Of a DNA stretch of 64,000 nt, positions 13,168 through 24,496 are shown piece by piece; positions within the stretch are counted from its first letter, which is position 1; the number at the start of each line of letters is the position of its first letter. Both the position numbers and the translations under genes were made by a program. The DNA comes from Raphanus sativus (taxonomy: Eukaryota > Streptophyta > Magnoliopsida > Brassicales > Brassicaceae): contig NC_079516.1 in assembly GCF_000801105.2 (NCBI RefSeq), positions 45,426,908 through 45,490,907 on the forward strand. The letters run 5' to 3'. The notes under the pieces were generated by a model. The model searched no databases. It saw only the letters and a list, made by a program, of their open reading frames with translations, and had not been told where the DNA came from.

Positions 13168-13179
13168 AGAGAGTTTGTT

Positions 13180-14184
13180 CTGAATATTTTATCAAATGTA
13201 ACTGCTTTTACAATCTTGACCGTTCGTTTGTCTGGTTTGTGTACATAATTTACTCAGACCTATGGTCTTCACCGTCCGTTAACTGACTTCGTTTGTTGAT
13301 TTTTATTTAGTGGATAGGGATAGAGATAAGGTTTTTTTTACTCCGTTTTTGTTTGTGAAGCTACTCTTTTAATCTTTGACTATTTATTTATTAGTATGAC
13401 TTTTGTTTTACACACTTTTGCAGAGTGAGTAATGTTTCCCCGCTAGGATTATTTTGAATTTTTAATTCGATTTTTATGGTGGTGGTAGACAAACTATCCG
13501 ACGTGTCGTAATAAACTGAATGGTGCGCATTCGTTGCCACGTACAGTTTACATAAGTATGGTACATAAGTATGGTTTAAACTGCGCACAGTACTGAATTA
13601 GAAGTCGACCAGTATCATTCATGTCTCCTAAGGCATGTAACTATCGCGTATAGAGAAATTTTGTCTTTTCTACACTCAAATCATCTCGTCTATGCATGGT
13701 TAATCCTTATTGTATTCTGTTAACTTTTGCAAGTTCGTGTCTAACTCTTTTACGAGCGATTAGTACAAAATTGTTTATTTTGAATCTGAAGACAAAGTTT
13801 GCATGAATTTGGTTGTAGATTATTTTCCGAAATGTCTTCATTAAATCATAGTTAGTTAGACATCTTTTTATAAACTAGATATTAATTGTCTAAATTTCTA
13901 ATGTACGATTTTATTTGCATTCACGACATATTTAATTTTGGTCATGACCAAATATATATTATTTAGTTTTGTTTTTTTTTTCTTCTTTTTTCGAGCTTTA
14001 GTTTTGAGTTTCTCAGCTCCAATTTTAAATTTCCTAAAAGACTTCTTATTATGAATATGCTTTTTTTTTTTTTTTCAAGTTTCAAAAAAAAATGAATATG
14101 CTTTTTTTTGTCAACATTGCTTTGTATAAAGCTTAAACATTACAAAAAGAATTTGAAAGCCCATTACAACAAATAAAACCCCAA
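13180..14184. other. AT-rich intergenic DNA
   Basis: About 1 kb between the retroposon and the Helitron. No coding signal; homopolymer T/A runs around 14060-14110. Its left part probably was continuous with the AGO4 upstream region before the retroposon inserted. Confidence 0.5.
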
Positions 14185-17100
14185 CTAGGATATGATCCGC
14201 GCTTTGCGCGGTGTGAAAGAAATAATGAATAGTTTTACGTAGATAATATTAATTTGTTAATTATTAATCTACATATATAGCATGCATGTGTAAAATATGA
14301 TAAAAGTGAGAAAATGATAACACTAATAAAACACCATGTCTTATGTTGAAAAGTTGAGGATCGACATATTGGAAAAAAATAAGATTATAGTATGGATTTG
14401 TATTTGTTTCAAAATAAAAGAATCTATCTAAATTTTGGAATGGGTCTTTCACTTAAAACTTATAAGACATAATTATTTTCATAATATAAGTGCAGAATAA
14501 TATTAAAAAACATAAATAAGACAATAAAAACTCGATAATAATAAAACAGGAAAAGAGCGAAAAACAATTAAAAAAACATTAAAACATCAGATTCGCCGCT
14601 TAGTAAAATTAAAATCCATTGTCCGCAATCATATAAAGAGGAAAAACAAAGTTTAGTAGCATAAATATTTACATATTTAATTAAGAAACTAAGTGAATTA
14701 AATATAATACCTCTTCCTGAAAGCATAGATTTCTCCGTGACTTCCATATTGCCATTTTCATTGTGAAGATTTTAAGGTCGTAATTATGGAAACATTTTGA
14801 ACATATGTTACGTTTTAAAATCGATGCATTAAGAATGTTTCAGTTACGTTTTCATTTATATAGTTTTTGTTAAAAAAATTTGAAAAATTGTTTTTGTTTC
14901 CAAAAAAATGTTACGTTTTTACTTTGCTTCGTGATGGGCATTTAAGATGTTTGTTAAAATATATGCATTATAAAATATGCGTTATTAACATATATTTCTT
15001 AATATTATTTCAATTATATGTTGGTCTCCTTCCTAAAACATCCATAATGTGTGTGTTTTTGTTTTGACTTTTTTCGTTTGATCTTTTTAAAAAAACATAT
15101 ATAGTATGTATGTGTAAAATATGATAAAAGTGAAAAAATGATAACACGAATATATGCATTAGAGGATACAAATAACAAACATCATGTCTTATGTTGAAAA
15201 GTTGAGGATCGACATATTGGAATAAAATAAGATTATAGTATGGGTTTGTATTTGTTTCAAAATAAAAAAATCTATGTAAATTTTAGAATGTGTCTTTCAC
15301 TTAAAACTTATAAGACATAATTATTTTCATAATATAAGTGTTTAATAATATTAAAAAAAAAATAAGACAATAAAACTCGATAATAATAAAACAGCAAAAG
15401 AGCGCAAAACAATTAAAAAACATTAAAACATCAGAATCGCCGCTTAGTAAAATTAAAATCAATTGTCTGCAATCCTATAAAGAGGAAAAACAAAGTTTAG
15501 TAGCATAAATAATTTTTTTTTGAATTGAGTAGCATAAATATTTACTTATTTAATTAAGAAACTAAGTGAATTAAATATAATACCTCTTCCTCAAAGCATA
15601 GATTTCTCCGTGACTTCTATATTGCCATTTTCATTGTGAAGACTTTAAAGTCGTAGTTATGGAAACATTTTGAACATAGGTTACGTTTTAAAATCGACTC
15701 ATCAAAAATGTTTCAGTTACGTATTCATTTATATAGTTTTTGTTAAAAAAATTTGAAAATTTATTTTTGTTTCCAAAAAAATGTTACGTTTTTACTTTGC
15801 TTCGTGATGGGCGTTTAAGATGTTTGTTAAAATATATGCATTATAAAATATGCATTACTAACATAGCTTTCTCAATATTATTTCAATTATATGTTGGTCT
15901 CCTTCCTAAAACATTCATAATGTGTGTGTTTTTGTTTTGACTTTTTCCGTTTGATCTTTTAAAAAAAACATATATAGTATGCATGTGTAAAATATGATAA
16001 AAGTGAGAAAATGATAACACGAATATATGCATTAGAGGATACAAATAACAAACATCATGTCTTATGTTGAAAAGTTGAGGATCGACATATTAGAATAAAA
16101 TAAGATTATAGTATGGGTTTGTATTTGTTTCAAATAAAGAATCTATCTAAATTTTGGAATGGGTCTTTCACTTAAATCTTATAAGACATAATTATTTTCA
16201 TAATATAAGTGCTGGATAATATTAAAAAAAATAAGACAATGAAACTCGATAATAATAAAACAGCAAAAGAGCGAAAAACAATTAAAAAACATTAAAAACA
16301 TCAGAATCGCCGCTTAGTAAAATTAAAATCCATTGTCTGCAATCATATAAAGAGGAAAAACAAAGTTTAGTAGCATAAATATTTACATATTTAATTAAGA
16401 AACTAAGTGAATTAAATATAATACCTCTTCCTGAAAGCATAGATTTCTCCGTGACTTCCATATTGCCATTTTCATTGTGAAGATTTTAAGGTCATAATTA
16501 TGGAAACATTTTGAACATATGTTACGTTTTAAAATCGATGCATCAAAAATGTTTCAGTTACGTTTTCATTTATATAGTTTTTGTTAAAAAAAATTGAAAA
16601 ATTGTTTTTGTTTCCAAAAAAATGTTACGTTTTTGCTTTGCTTCGTGATGGGCATTTAAGATGTTTGTTAAAATATATGCATTATAAAATATGCATTATT
16701 AACATATCTTTCTTAATATTATTTAATTATATGTTGGTCTCCTTCCTAAAACATCCATAATGTGTGTGTTTTTGTTTTGACTTTTTTCGTTTGATCTTTT
16801 TAAAAAAAACATATATAGTATGCATGTGTAAAATATGATAAAAGTGAGAAAATGATAACACGAATATATGCATTAGAGGATACAAATAACAAACATCGTG
16901 TCCTATGTTGAAAAGTTGAGGATCGACATATTGGAATAAAATAAGATTATAGTATGAGTTTGTATTTGTTTCAAAATAAAAGAATCTATGTAAATTTTGG
17001 AATGTGTCTTTCACTTAAAACTTATAAGACATAATTATTTTCATAATATAAGTGTTTAATAATATTAAAAAACATAAATAAGACAATAAAACTCGATAAT

Positions 17101-18920
17101 AATAAAACAGCAAAAGAGCGCAAAACAATTAAAAAAACATTAAAAACATCAGAATCGCCGCTTAGTAAAATTAAAATTCATTGTCTGCAATCCTATAAAG
17201 AGGAAAAACAAAGTTTAGTAGCATAAATAATTTTTTTTGAATTGAGTAGCATAAATATTTACTTATTTAATTAAGAAACTAAGTGAATTAAATATAATAC
17301 CTCTTCCTCAAAGCATAGATTTTCCCGTGACTTCTATATTGCCATTTTCATTGTGAAGACTTTAAAGTCGTAGTTATGGAAACATTTTGAACATATGTTA
17401 CGTTTTAAAATCGACTCATCAAAAATGTTTCAGTTACGTTTTCATTTATATAGTTTTTGTTAAAAAATTTTGAAAAATTGTTTTTGTTTCCAAAAAAATG
17501 TTACGTTTTTACTTTGCTTCGTGATGGACGTTTAAGATGTTTGTTAAAATATATGCATTATAAAATATGCATTACTAACATAGATTTCTCAATATTATTT
17601 CAATTATATGTTGGTCTCCTTCCTAAAACATTCATAATGTGTGTGTTTTTGTTTTGACTTTTTTCGTTTGATCTTTTATAAAAAACATATATAGTATGCA
17701 TGTGTAAAATATGATAAAAGTGAGAAAAGGATAACACGAATATATGCATTAGAGGATACAAATAACAAACATCATGTCTTATGTTGAAAAGTTGAGGATC
17801 GACATATTAGAATAAAATAAGATTATAGTATGAGTTTGTATTTGTTTCAAAATAAAGAATCTATCTAAATTTTGGAATTGGTCTTTCACTTAAATCTTAT
17901 AAGACATAATTATTTTCATAATATAAGTGCTGAATAATATTAAAAAAAATAAGACAATAAAACTCGATAATAATAAAACAGGAAAAGAGCAAAAAACAAT
18001 TAAAAACATTAAAAACATCAGAATCGCCGCTTAGTAAAATTAAAATCCATTGTCTGCAATCCTATAAAGAGGAAAAACAAAGTTGAGTAGCATAAATATT
18101 TACATATTTAATTAAGAAACTAAGTGAATTAAATATAATACCTCTTCTTGAAAGCATAGATTTCTCCGTGACTTCCATATTGCCAATTTCATTGTGAAGA
18201 TTTTAAGGTCGTAATTATGGAAACATTTTGAACATATGTTACGTTTTAAAATCAATGCATCAAGAATGTTTCAGCTACGTTTTCATTTATATAGTTTTTG
18301 TTAAAAAAAACTTGAAAAAATGTTTTTGTTTCCAAAAAAATGTTATGTTTTTACTTTGCTTCGTGATGGACGTTTAAGATGTTTGTAAAATATATGCATT
18401 ATAAAATATGCATTATTAATATAGCTTTCTTAATATTATTTCAATTATATGTTGGTCTCCTTCCTAAAACATCCATAATGTGTGTGTTTTTGTTTTGATT
18501 TTTTTCGTTTGATATTTTTTTTAAAAACATAAATAATACAATAGAAATATAATTGTTTATCCGGCTGAATTGTTTGGTTTTTTCAGAAATCCGTATTGTT
18601 TTTAAAAAGAAATCTACAGTTACGTACATTCCAAAGTTGTAGTTAAATCTTCTGGCCGACATGAAATCCGTGAGGCAATTGGCCGTTATTTATATCAATG
18701 ATATGATATTAACTATAATTAAAATGTAATGAAAGATCATGCTGTAAATATGTGACATACCAATGGCAAATGATGTAATTAGTCTAGTAAATTAAGGATT
18801 ATCAATATTAAGGCTGAGAAAAAATGTGAGGATGACACCTATGCAAAATGGCAACATGGTAATAATTTTACTCTTTTAAGGTTGTTCTTATTATTTGCTC
18901 ATCTATTAATAATAAAGGGA
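14185..18920 (-). mobile_element. putative non-autonomous Helitron carrying a tandem array
   Basis: On the minus strand the left end reads as a Helitron 3' terminus: a perfect hairpin CCGCGC-AAA-GCGCGG (14197-14211), then a short spacer, then CTAG at 14188-14185 followed by host T, as expected for rolling-circle insertion between A and T. A matching 5' end is proposed at 18920, where the minus strand reads TCCCTTTATTATTAATAG after host A (T at 18921 on the plus strand). No TSD is expected for Helitrons. No Rep/helicase is present, so it would be non-autonomous. Nearly all of its length is the repeat array described separately. The 3' end is well supported; the 5' end is less certain. Confidence 0.55.
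14271..18526. repeat. five tandem ~0.82-0.88 kb repeats in A-B-A-B-A higher-order arrangement
   Basis: Each unit begins at an ACATATATAG anchor: 14271, 15095, 15968, 16809 and 17685, giving lengths of about 824, 873, 841, 876 and 842 bp. Units 2 and 4 (B) share an extra AATTTTTTTTGAATTGAG-like insert plus CCTCAAAGC, GACTTCTATA and GACTTTAAAGTCG variants. Units 1, 3 and 5 (A) lack the insert and share GACTTCCATA and GATTTTAAGGTC. The array therefore grew by duplication of an A-B dimer of about 1.71 kb. Each unit holds a similar open frame of about 66 codons, which is AT-biased and looks like a by-product, not a gene. Confidence 0.95.
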
Positions 18921-19465
18921 TATGAATCTAAAGATAAAGATTAACTCCGGAAGATCGATTAGTGTTTTTCACTTTTATCTTTATCTCATTTTATCTTATT
19001 ATCAACTTTCTATTTCAATTTCAACTAATAATTCAAACTATTCTTTTGGATGTTCTGTTTTCAACAGTTTGGTGTTTGGTTGTTTAAAAACCTTGTGTTT
19101 TTTGGATGTTTTATTTTCGTAGTTTGGGTTTTGGTTTATGAACGAGGAAATTCTGTGAATGTTATATCGGTATTGGTTTTGATTTATTTGTTTGCAACTA
19201 TATCATATTACTCTGTGTAATATTTTGTTACTGAGTAATCATTTAAAACCGAACCTGATTGGAACTGTTTTTCCGGTTCTAATATGGTTATCAAACTTTA
19301 GAAATCAAAAGAACCGAGAACCGAAAAAACTGATCTAATATGATCCAAAATTTTGTACGATTCTTTAATGGTTACCAAATTTCAAAAACCGAAAAAACTG
19401 AGAACCGAACTGAAGAACCAAACGCCCACTCCTAACTAATATTATGAATATGCCTAATCCTTTTT
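18921..19465. other. intergenic DNA with a degraded hAT-type element end
   Basis: Around 19245-19434 the sequence is rich in AACCGAA-type motifs and ends AACGCCCACTCCTAAC, resembling the terminus of the TAGGGGTGGGC family found intact at 19797 and 36717. No matching left end is seen, so this is probably a truncated copy. The rest is AT-rich without genes. Confidence 0.45.
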
Positions 19466-19728
19466 GGGTCTGATTGGTAATGGTTGTATCTTTAAAATTT
19501 TTGCGGTAGAAAAAAAGCTGTAGACTTTAGATTTTATTGCTGTAGATTTTATGGAGAGCTCAAAAAATTTGATTTGAATATTTGGCTTTAGAAAGCACTT
19601 ACACAGCTGTAGATTATTTCCGAAGCTGTGATTTTTAAAAAGTCAATAAAGCTTGATTGTTATGAATTTAGTGCTTTAAAAATAAATGGTGCTCTGGACA
19701 GCACTTACAGTCATTACCAATCACACCC
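19466..19728. mobile_element. 263-bp MITE-like element with terminal inverted repeats
   Basis: The left end reads GGGTCTGATTGGTAATG and the reverse complement of the right end reads GGGTGTGATTGGTAATG. About 20 of the first 23 bases match. Flanks are T-rich, so a TSD cannot be assigned with confidence. No coding capacity. The superfamily is uncertain (PIF/Harbinger-like or hAT-like). Confidence 0.7.
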
Positions 19729-19796
19729 TTTATCTGTAATTTATTTCTAGTTATATAATTGAATACGTCTGAGATATGATATAATATTATTATTTG

Positions 19797-20517
19797 TAGG
19801 GGTGGGCACTTCGGTTATTTTATCGGTTCGGTTCGGGTTCGGTTCGGTTTGGTTAATTCGGTTCAATGATTTATCCAACCAAAGTAAACCATAGTTAGTT
19901 CGGTTTGGATCGGTTTCGGTTCGGTTTGAACTCAGTTCGGTTTGAATTCGGTTCGGTTTTAAAACACAAACGCATGGTCATAAAATCATCGTGTTGACGA
20001 TTATAAAAAACTAAATTATGTTGACTAATTAAATTCATTATAAAACCGAAAAAAACTTTTAAAAACACAAAACATTTATAAGAGCACAATCAAATCAAAA
20101 TTAACTATAATAAATAGAAAATTAAAAAACATCGTTAGTAATACCTCTACAAAATAAACTATGTAAACTAAATATAATGTAAAACTGAAACAAATACTTT
20201 AACAAATTATAAACATCAAACAAAAATTAACTAAAGTAAATAAAAAACTAAAAAAAAAATCCTTAATAAAATTAACAATAACTTAGTCTTAGCATTTTAG
20301 TATATTGTATATTGCTAATATGCACATTGGTTATGGGTTCGGTTTAGTTTGGTTCGGTTCAACGTGGTTCGGTTCGGATCGGGTTCGGTTCGGTTGGTTC
20401 GGGTTGGGAAAATCTTAAACCTAACTGTTTGATAATAGACTTTGGTTCGGTTCGAATCGGTTTCGGTTCGGTTGGTTCGGTTCGATCGGTTCGGTTCGGT
20501 TTTTTTGCCCACCCCTA
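19797..20517. mobile_element. 721-bp non-autonomous hAT-type element, perfect 8-bp TSD
   Basis: Terminal inverted repeats are TAGGGGTGGGCA at the left and its exact complement TGCCCACCCCTA at the right. They are flanked by identical 8-bp direct repeats ATTATTTG at 19789-19796 and 20518-20525. An 8-bp TSD with short TIRs is diagnostic of the hAT superfamily. Subterminal regions are packed with CGGTT/AACCG pentamers, a usual feature of hAT transposase binding regions. The centre is AT-rich and non-coding. The NRTE-rich open frames inside it are translations of the pentamer repeats. Confidence 0.85.
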
Positions 20518-20525
20518 ATTATTTG

Positions 20526-21157
20526 ATTTACATGTGGAATTTACATGGGAGCTGGAGAAAGGAGAATATATACTGTAGTAGTGCATTTGAAAGTTTAACC
20601 ATATATAAGAAACTTACATGTAATAATAAATCTTCCAATATTGGAAAGCTAGCTAGATGGGCATTAACCACATCGGCCCATAGATAGTAATGTAATAAAT
20701 GTAAATCTCACGTGGACATTCTACAACTAAAATTAAGAAGTCTTGCTAAGTCCACAGACTCCACACCTACCATCTCTATTACCACCATATACTAAATTTA
20801 CTTTGATACTTTTCACTTTTGTCTTTTGTTTCAGTGCGAAAGCATCTGCAACTTTGGACCTTAAAAAGAAAGAAAAATCAACATACAAACTGATAAGGAC
20901 GAGTCCACAAGAATTAAAGAGCTATCACCTACTTTACTGTCTTCTATCTTCCGCCATTGATTGCGCTTTTTTGATTGAAGCGCCCCCATAAACAACAAAA
21001 AGAAGCAAAGATTCCTCAATTCCTTCTTCCCCGCAGGTCCTCTTCTTCTTCTTCCTCCATTTCCGAGAAACTGACAATGTGGCTTACATGAGAGACTCTT
21101 TGATTCCTTGGAGAAAAAAGGGTTTTGTGTTTTTTTTTCTTTTCCAATTCCGAAGTC
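20526..21157. other. upstream region and leader of the LRR receptor kinase gene
   Basis: This runs from the hAT-type element to the receptor start codon. The last 150 bp is pyrimidine-rich (CTTCTTCTTCTTC) as in plant 5' UTRs. No separate gene is seen. EIL1 lies between AGO4 and this receptor in Arabidopsis (from memory) and is not found here. Confidence 0.5.
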
Positions 21158-24100
21158 ATGCGGATAATATGTTGGATGATACTAGTCTTAGTGATAAGCA
21201 CTTCAGGTTCTTCTTCCGACTTCGAAGCTCTTCTCGAGCTCAAGAAAGGCATAAAGACAGACCCATCGGGTAAAGTCTTTACTTCATGGGATGCAAATGC
21301 TCTATCCTCCTCCGACAAGTGTCCTCAAACCTGGTACGGAGTTTCTTGCAGTAGCGGAGACGTCACATCCATAGATTTGAACGGTTTAGGTCTGGTCGGA
21401 GAGTTCAGTCTCCCCGTCATCGCCGGTCTCCGGAAGCTTCAGAACTTGTCCATCTCCGACAATCACTTCTCCGGAACTCTCTCCAAGATCGGTTCTCTCA
21501 GGTCTCTCAAGCATCTGGATATATCCAACAACATGTTCCGCGGCTCACTACCTTCCGGGATCGACGATCTCGACAGGTTGAAGTACCTTGATCTGCAAGG
21601 GAACGGTTTCTCCGGGGAAGCGATGAGCTTGTTCTCTCAGCTACATAGCGTGGAATACGTGGACGTGAGCAGGAACAGCTTGTCGGGCTCGCTTGATTTG
21701 GGTCTGGCGAAGTCGAGCTTTGTTTCTTCGGTTCGGTACTTGAACGTGAGTGGGAACTCTTTGGTCGGAGAGCTTTTCGCTCACGACGACGGCATCCCGT
21801 TTTTCGATAGTTTAGAGGTGTTTGATGCTAGCAGTAACCGCTTCTCTGGCTCTCTCCCTTCCTTCAGCTTTGTTGTCTCTCTCAAGATTCTTAGGTTACA
21901 GGACAATCAGTTCTCGGCTTCTTTACCGCAGGGCCTTCTTCAGGAGAGCTCAACTATCTTAGCTGAGCTAGATCTTAGCCTCAATCAACTTGAAGGTAAT
22001 AAAACTCTATGAATAGAATATGCGGAACAACTGCATTGCGGTTCTAACAGTTATATGTAGGGATTTTTGTTACTATTAAATACGATGCGTTTTGTAATAT
22101 TCGGAGTCTTGATATCTTGTTGCAGGTCCTGTTGGAAGTATAACCTCTTCAACGCTAAAGAAACTCAACCTGTCGTCAAATAGACTATCGGGCGCCTTAC
22201 CGTTGAGAATAGGCCACTGTGCCGTTATTGATCTGAGTCACAATAACATCTCAGGGGACTTGTCAAGGATACAGAGCTGGGGTGATTACGTAGAAACTAT
22301 CCGGTTAAGTTCAAACTCACTCACTGGAACACTACTACCTAGCCAGACTAGTCAGTTTTTGAGGCTGACTTCTCTCGAGGCGGCTGACAATTCGCTGCAG
22401 GGTGAGCTGCCTTTTGTCTTAGGGAATTATCCTGAACTGAAAGTGATTGACCTCAGCCGTAACCAGCTTAGCGGATTCATACCGGGAAATCTTTTGGTGT
22501 CGGAGAAGTTGACGGATCTAAAACTGTCGAACAATAACTTGTCTGGTTCGCTTCCTCTACAGGATGCAAGTAGTGCAGGGAACCTTAGCTTGACCAGTAT
22601 TGACCTGTCGCATAACTCGCTAAGTGGAGTTCTCTCCGGGGAACTAACCAGATTCCACAGTTTGGTTACTTTAGACCTTTCTTATAACAACTTTGAAGGG
22701 AATATACCTGATGGCCTCCCAGACAGCTTAAAGGTATTCATTGTCTCTGCTAATAATCTCTCTGGAAACCTGCCGGAGAGTCTTCTCCGGCGGTTTCCAG
22801 ATTCAGCGTTTCGCCCCGGGAATAATGAGTTGCTGATTGAAACTCCTAAAGATGGCATAACCTTAGGAAAGCATAAGTATCATCATATGAGATCTTCCGT
22901 AAAGGCAGCTCTGATCATAGGCTTGGTCGTTGGTGCTTCTCTGCTTGCTCTTGTCTGTGTTTGGTTTCATTGTATGCTAAAGAGGCAGCACGAAGAGGAC
23001 AAAGAGAAAATGGATGATGTAACTGATGAAAAGAGTAGCCTGCAGAAAAACGAACCTTCTCCTTCACCTTCTCCTGGAAAGAACAGTGTACCTTCGTCAT
23101 CTGTAACTTCCACTTCCACAACCAAGGCGAAGCTGCTTGTCTCTGAGCATCCTTCATCCTCCCAAGTATCTGCTTCCTCCACTCCTTCCCTGTCTAGAAT
23201 CCACAACTCACCGGATAACCCTAGGTCTCGCCAGACATCCGTGAAACTGGACGGGAACCTGTACATTTTCGACGCTTGTCTTACCACGCTCACAGCAGAG
23301 GAACTGTCTCGCGCTCCAGCTGAAGCCATGGGAAGGAGCTGCCACGGAACGCTGTACAGAGCGGTGCTCGGTTCTGATAACACCGTGTTAGCTGTCAAAT
23401 GGTTAAGGGAAGGGACTGCAAAAGGCAAGACGGAGTTCGCCAGGGAGATAAAGAAACTTGGCAACATCAAACACCCGAATCTTGTTTCTCTTCAGGCTTA
23501 CTATTGGGGCCCCAAAGAACACGAGAAGCTTATCATATCAAGATACATTGATGCACCCTGCTTAGCTTTCTATCTCCAAGGTAATAATAAAAAAAAAGAC
23601 TGGTTTGCTTAGTATATTATTTGATTTTTGTTTTGTTTTGTTTTGCAGAGGCTGGATTGCTAAACCTCCCACCATTGCTGCTAGAAAACCGTCTTAAAAT
23701 CACTCTAGACATAGCCACTTGTCTTAGTCACCTGCACAACGAAGAATCAATCCCACACGGGAACCTAAAATCAACCAACGTTCTCCTAAAACCACCCGAG
23801 CTCACTGCACTCCTAACAGACTACAGTCTCCACCGGTTGATCACACCGGAAGCCACGTCAGAGCAAGTTCTGAACGCAGCCACTCTCGGCTACTGCCCTC
23901 CGGAGTTTGCTAGCTCCACCAAACCCTACCCTTCTCTCAAAAGCGATGTGTACGCCTTTGGGGTCATCTTGTTAGAGCTTCTCACGGGGAAAGTGTCGGG
24001 AGATGTTATAGATGATGAACAAGGGGTTGTTGATTGGGTTGTTATGCTCGTGGGACAAAACCGTGCCGTCGAGTGTTTTGACCCTTCCATTGTTAAGACA

Positions 24101-24235
24101 CACGCCTCTGGGGTTGGAGTTCTTATTGATGTCTTGCAGATTGCTCTGAGCTGTATCTCACAGGCACCGGAGAGACCAGACATGAAATCTGTCTGTCAAG
24201 AGCTCTTTAGAATTGTTCTCAAAGGGACAAACTAG
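21158..24235 (+). CDS. LRR receptor-like kinase with degenerate catalytic motifs (At2g27060 orthologue)
   Basis: Three exons (21158-21995, 22126-23580, 23649-24235) total 2880 nt, 959 aa plus stop. The ATG at 21158 gives a signal peptide (MRIICWMILVLVIST). Then come an LRRNT segment (DFEALLELKKGI...CPQTWYGVSC), about 18-20 leucine-rich repeats, one transmembrane helix near residues 540-562 (AALIIGLVVGASLLALVCVW), a Ser/Pro-rich juxtamembrane stretch, and a kinase-like domain from about residue 680. The ATP-site lysine is kept (VLAVKWL). The catalytic loop reads HGNLKSTN instead of HRDxKxxN, and DFG is replaced by DYS, so phosphotransfer activity is doubtful; this is usual in LRR subfamily III receptors. 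It would act at the plasma membrane as a signalling scaffold or co-receptor (inference). No break is seen. Confidence 0.93.
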
Positions 24236-24496
24236 AAGAGAGATCATCACTCTTCGATTCCTGTTTGTGTTGTACCATAATATGAAACTGTATATCTTAA
24301 ATCAATTGGTAACCCACTTAAAACCATCATACTGTATAACAACTATCTTCCACATTCATGGTTGAAGCAAATCTTCTTATATATTATCTCTTTTAGTCTT
24401 TTAACATTTACAAATGCCAAACCCAACTTCCTTCCAAAATTTTGACCTCAGCAAAAACTCCATTATTCCAAGAAAAGAAACAAAATATGTATTATA

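Noticed and set aside
14867..17657. Repeated ~66-codon frames beginning MLKKFEKLFLFPKKCYVF in three places
   Set aside because: They are copies of the tandem repeat unit, AT-rich, with no domain or splice context; similarity is explained by the array itself.
20315..20512. Frames rich in NRTE/SNRTKP on either strand near 20.3-20.5 kb and 19.9 kb
   Set aside because: They are translations of the CGGTT/AACCG subterminal pentamers of the hAT-type element, not a gene.
22967..23470. Long open frame of 167 codons on the minus strand
   Set aside because: It lies antisense to the coding exon of the LRR receptor kinase and is a shadow frame.
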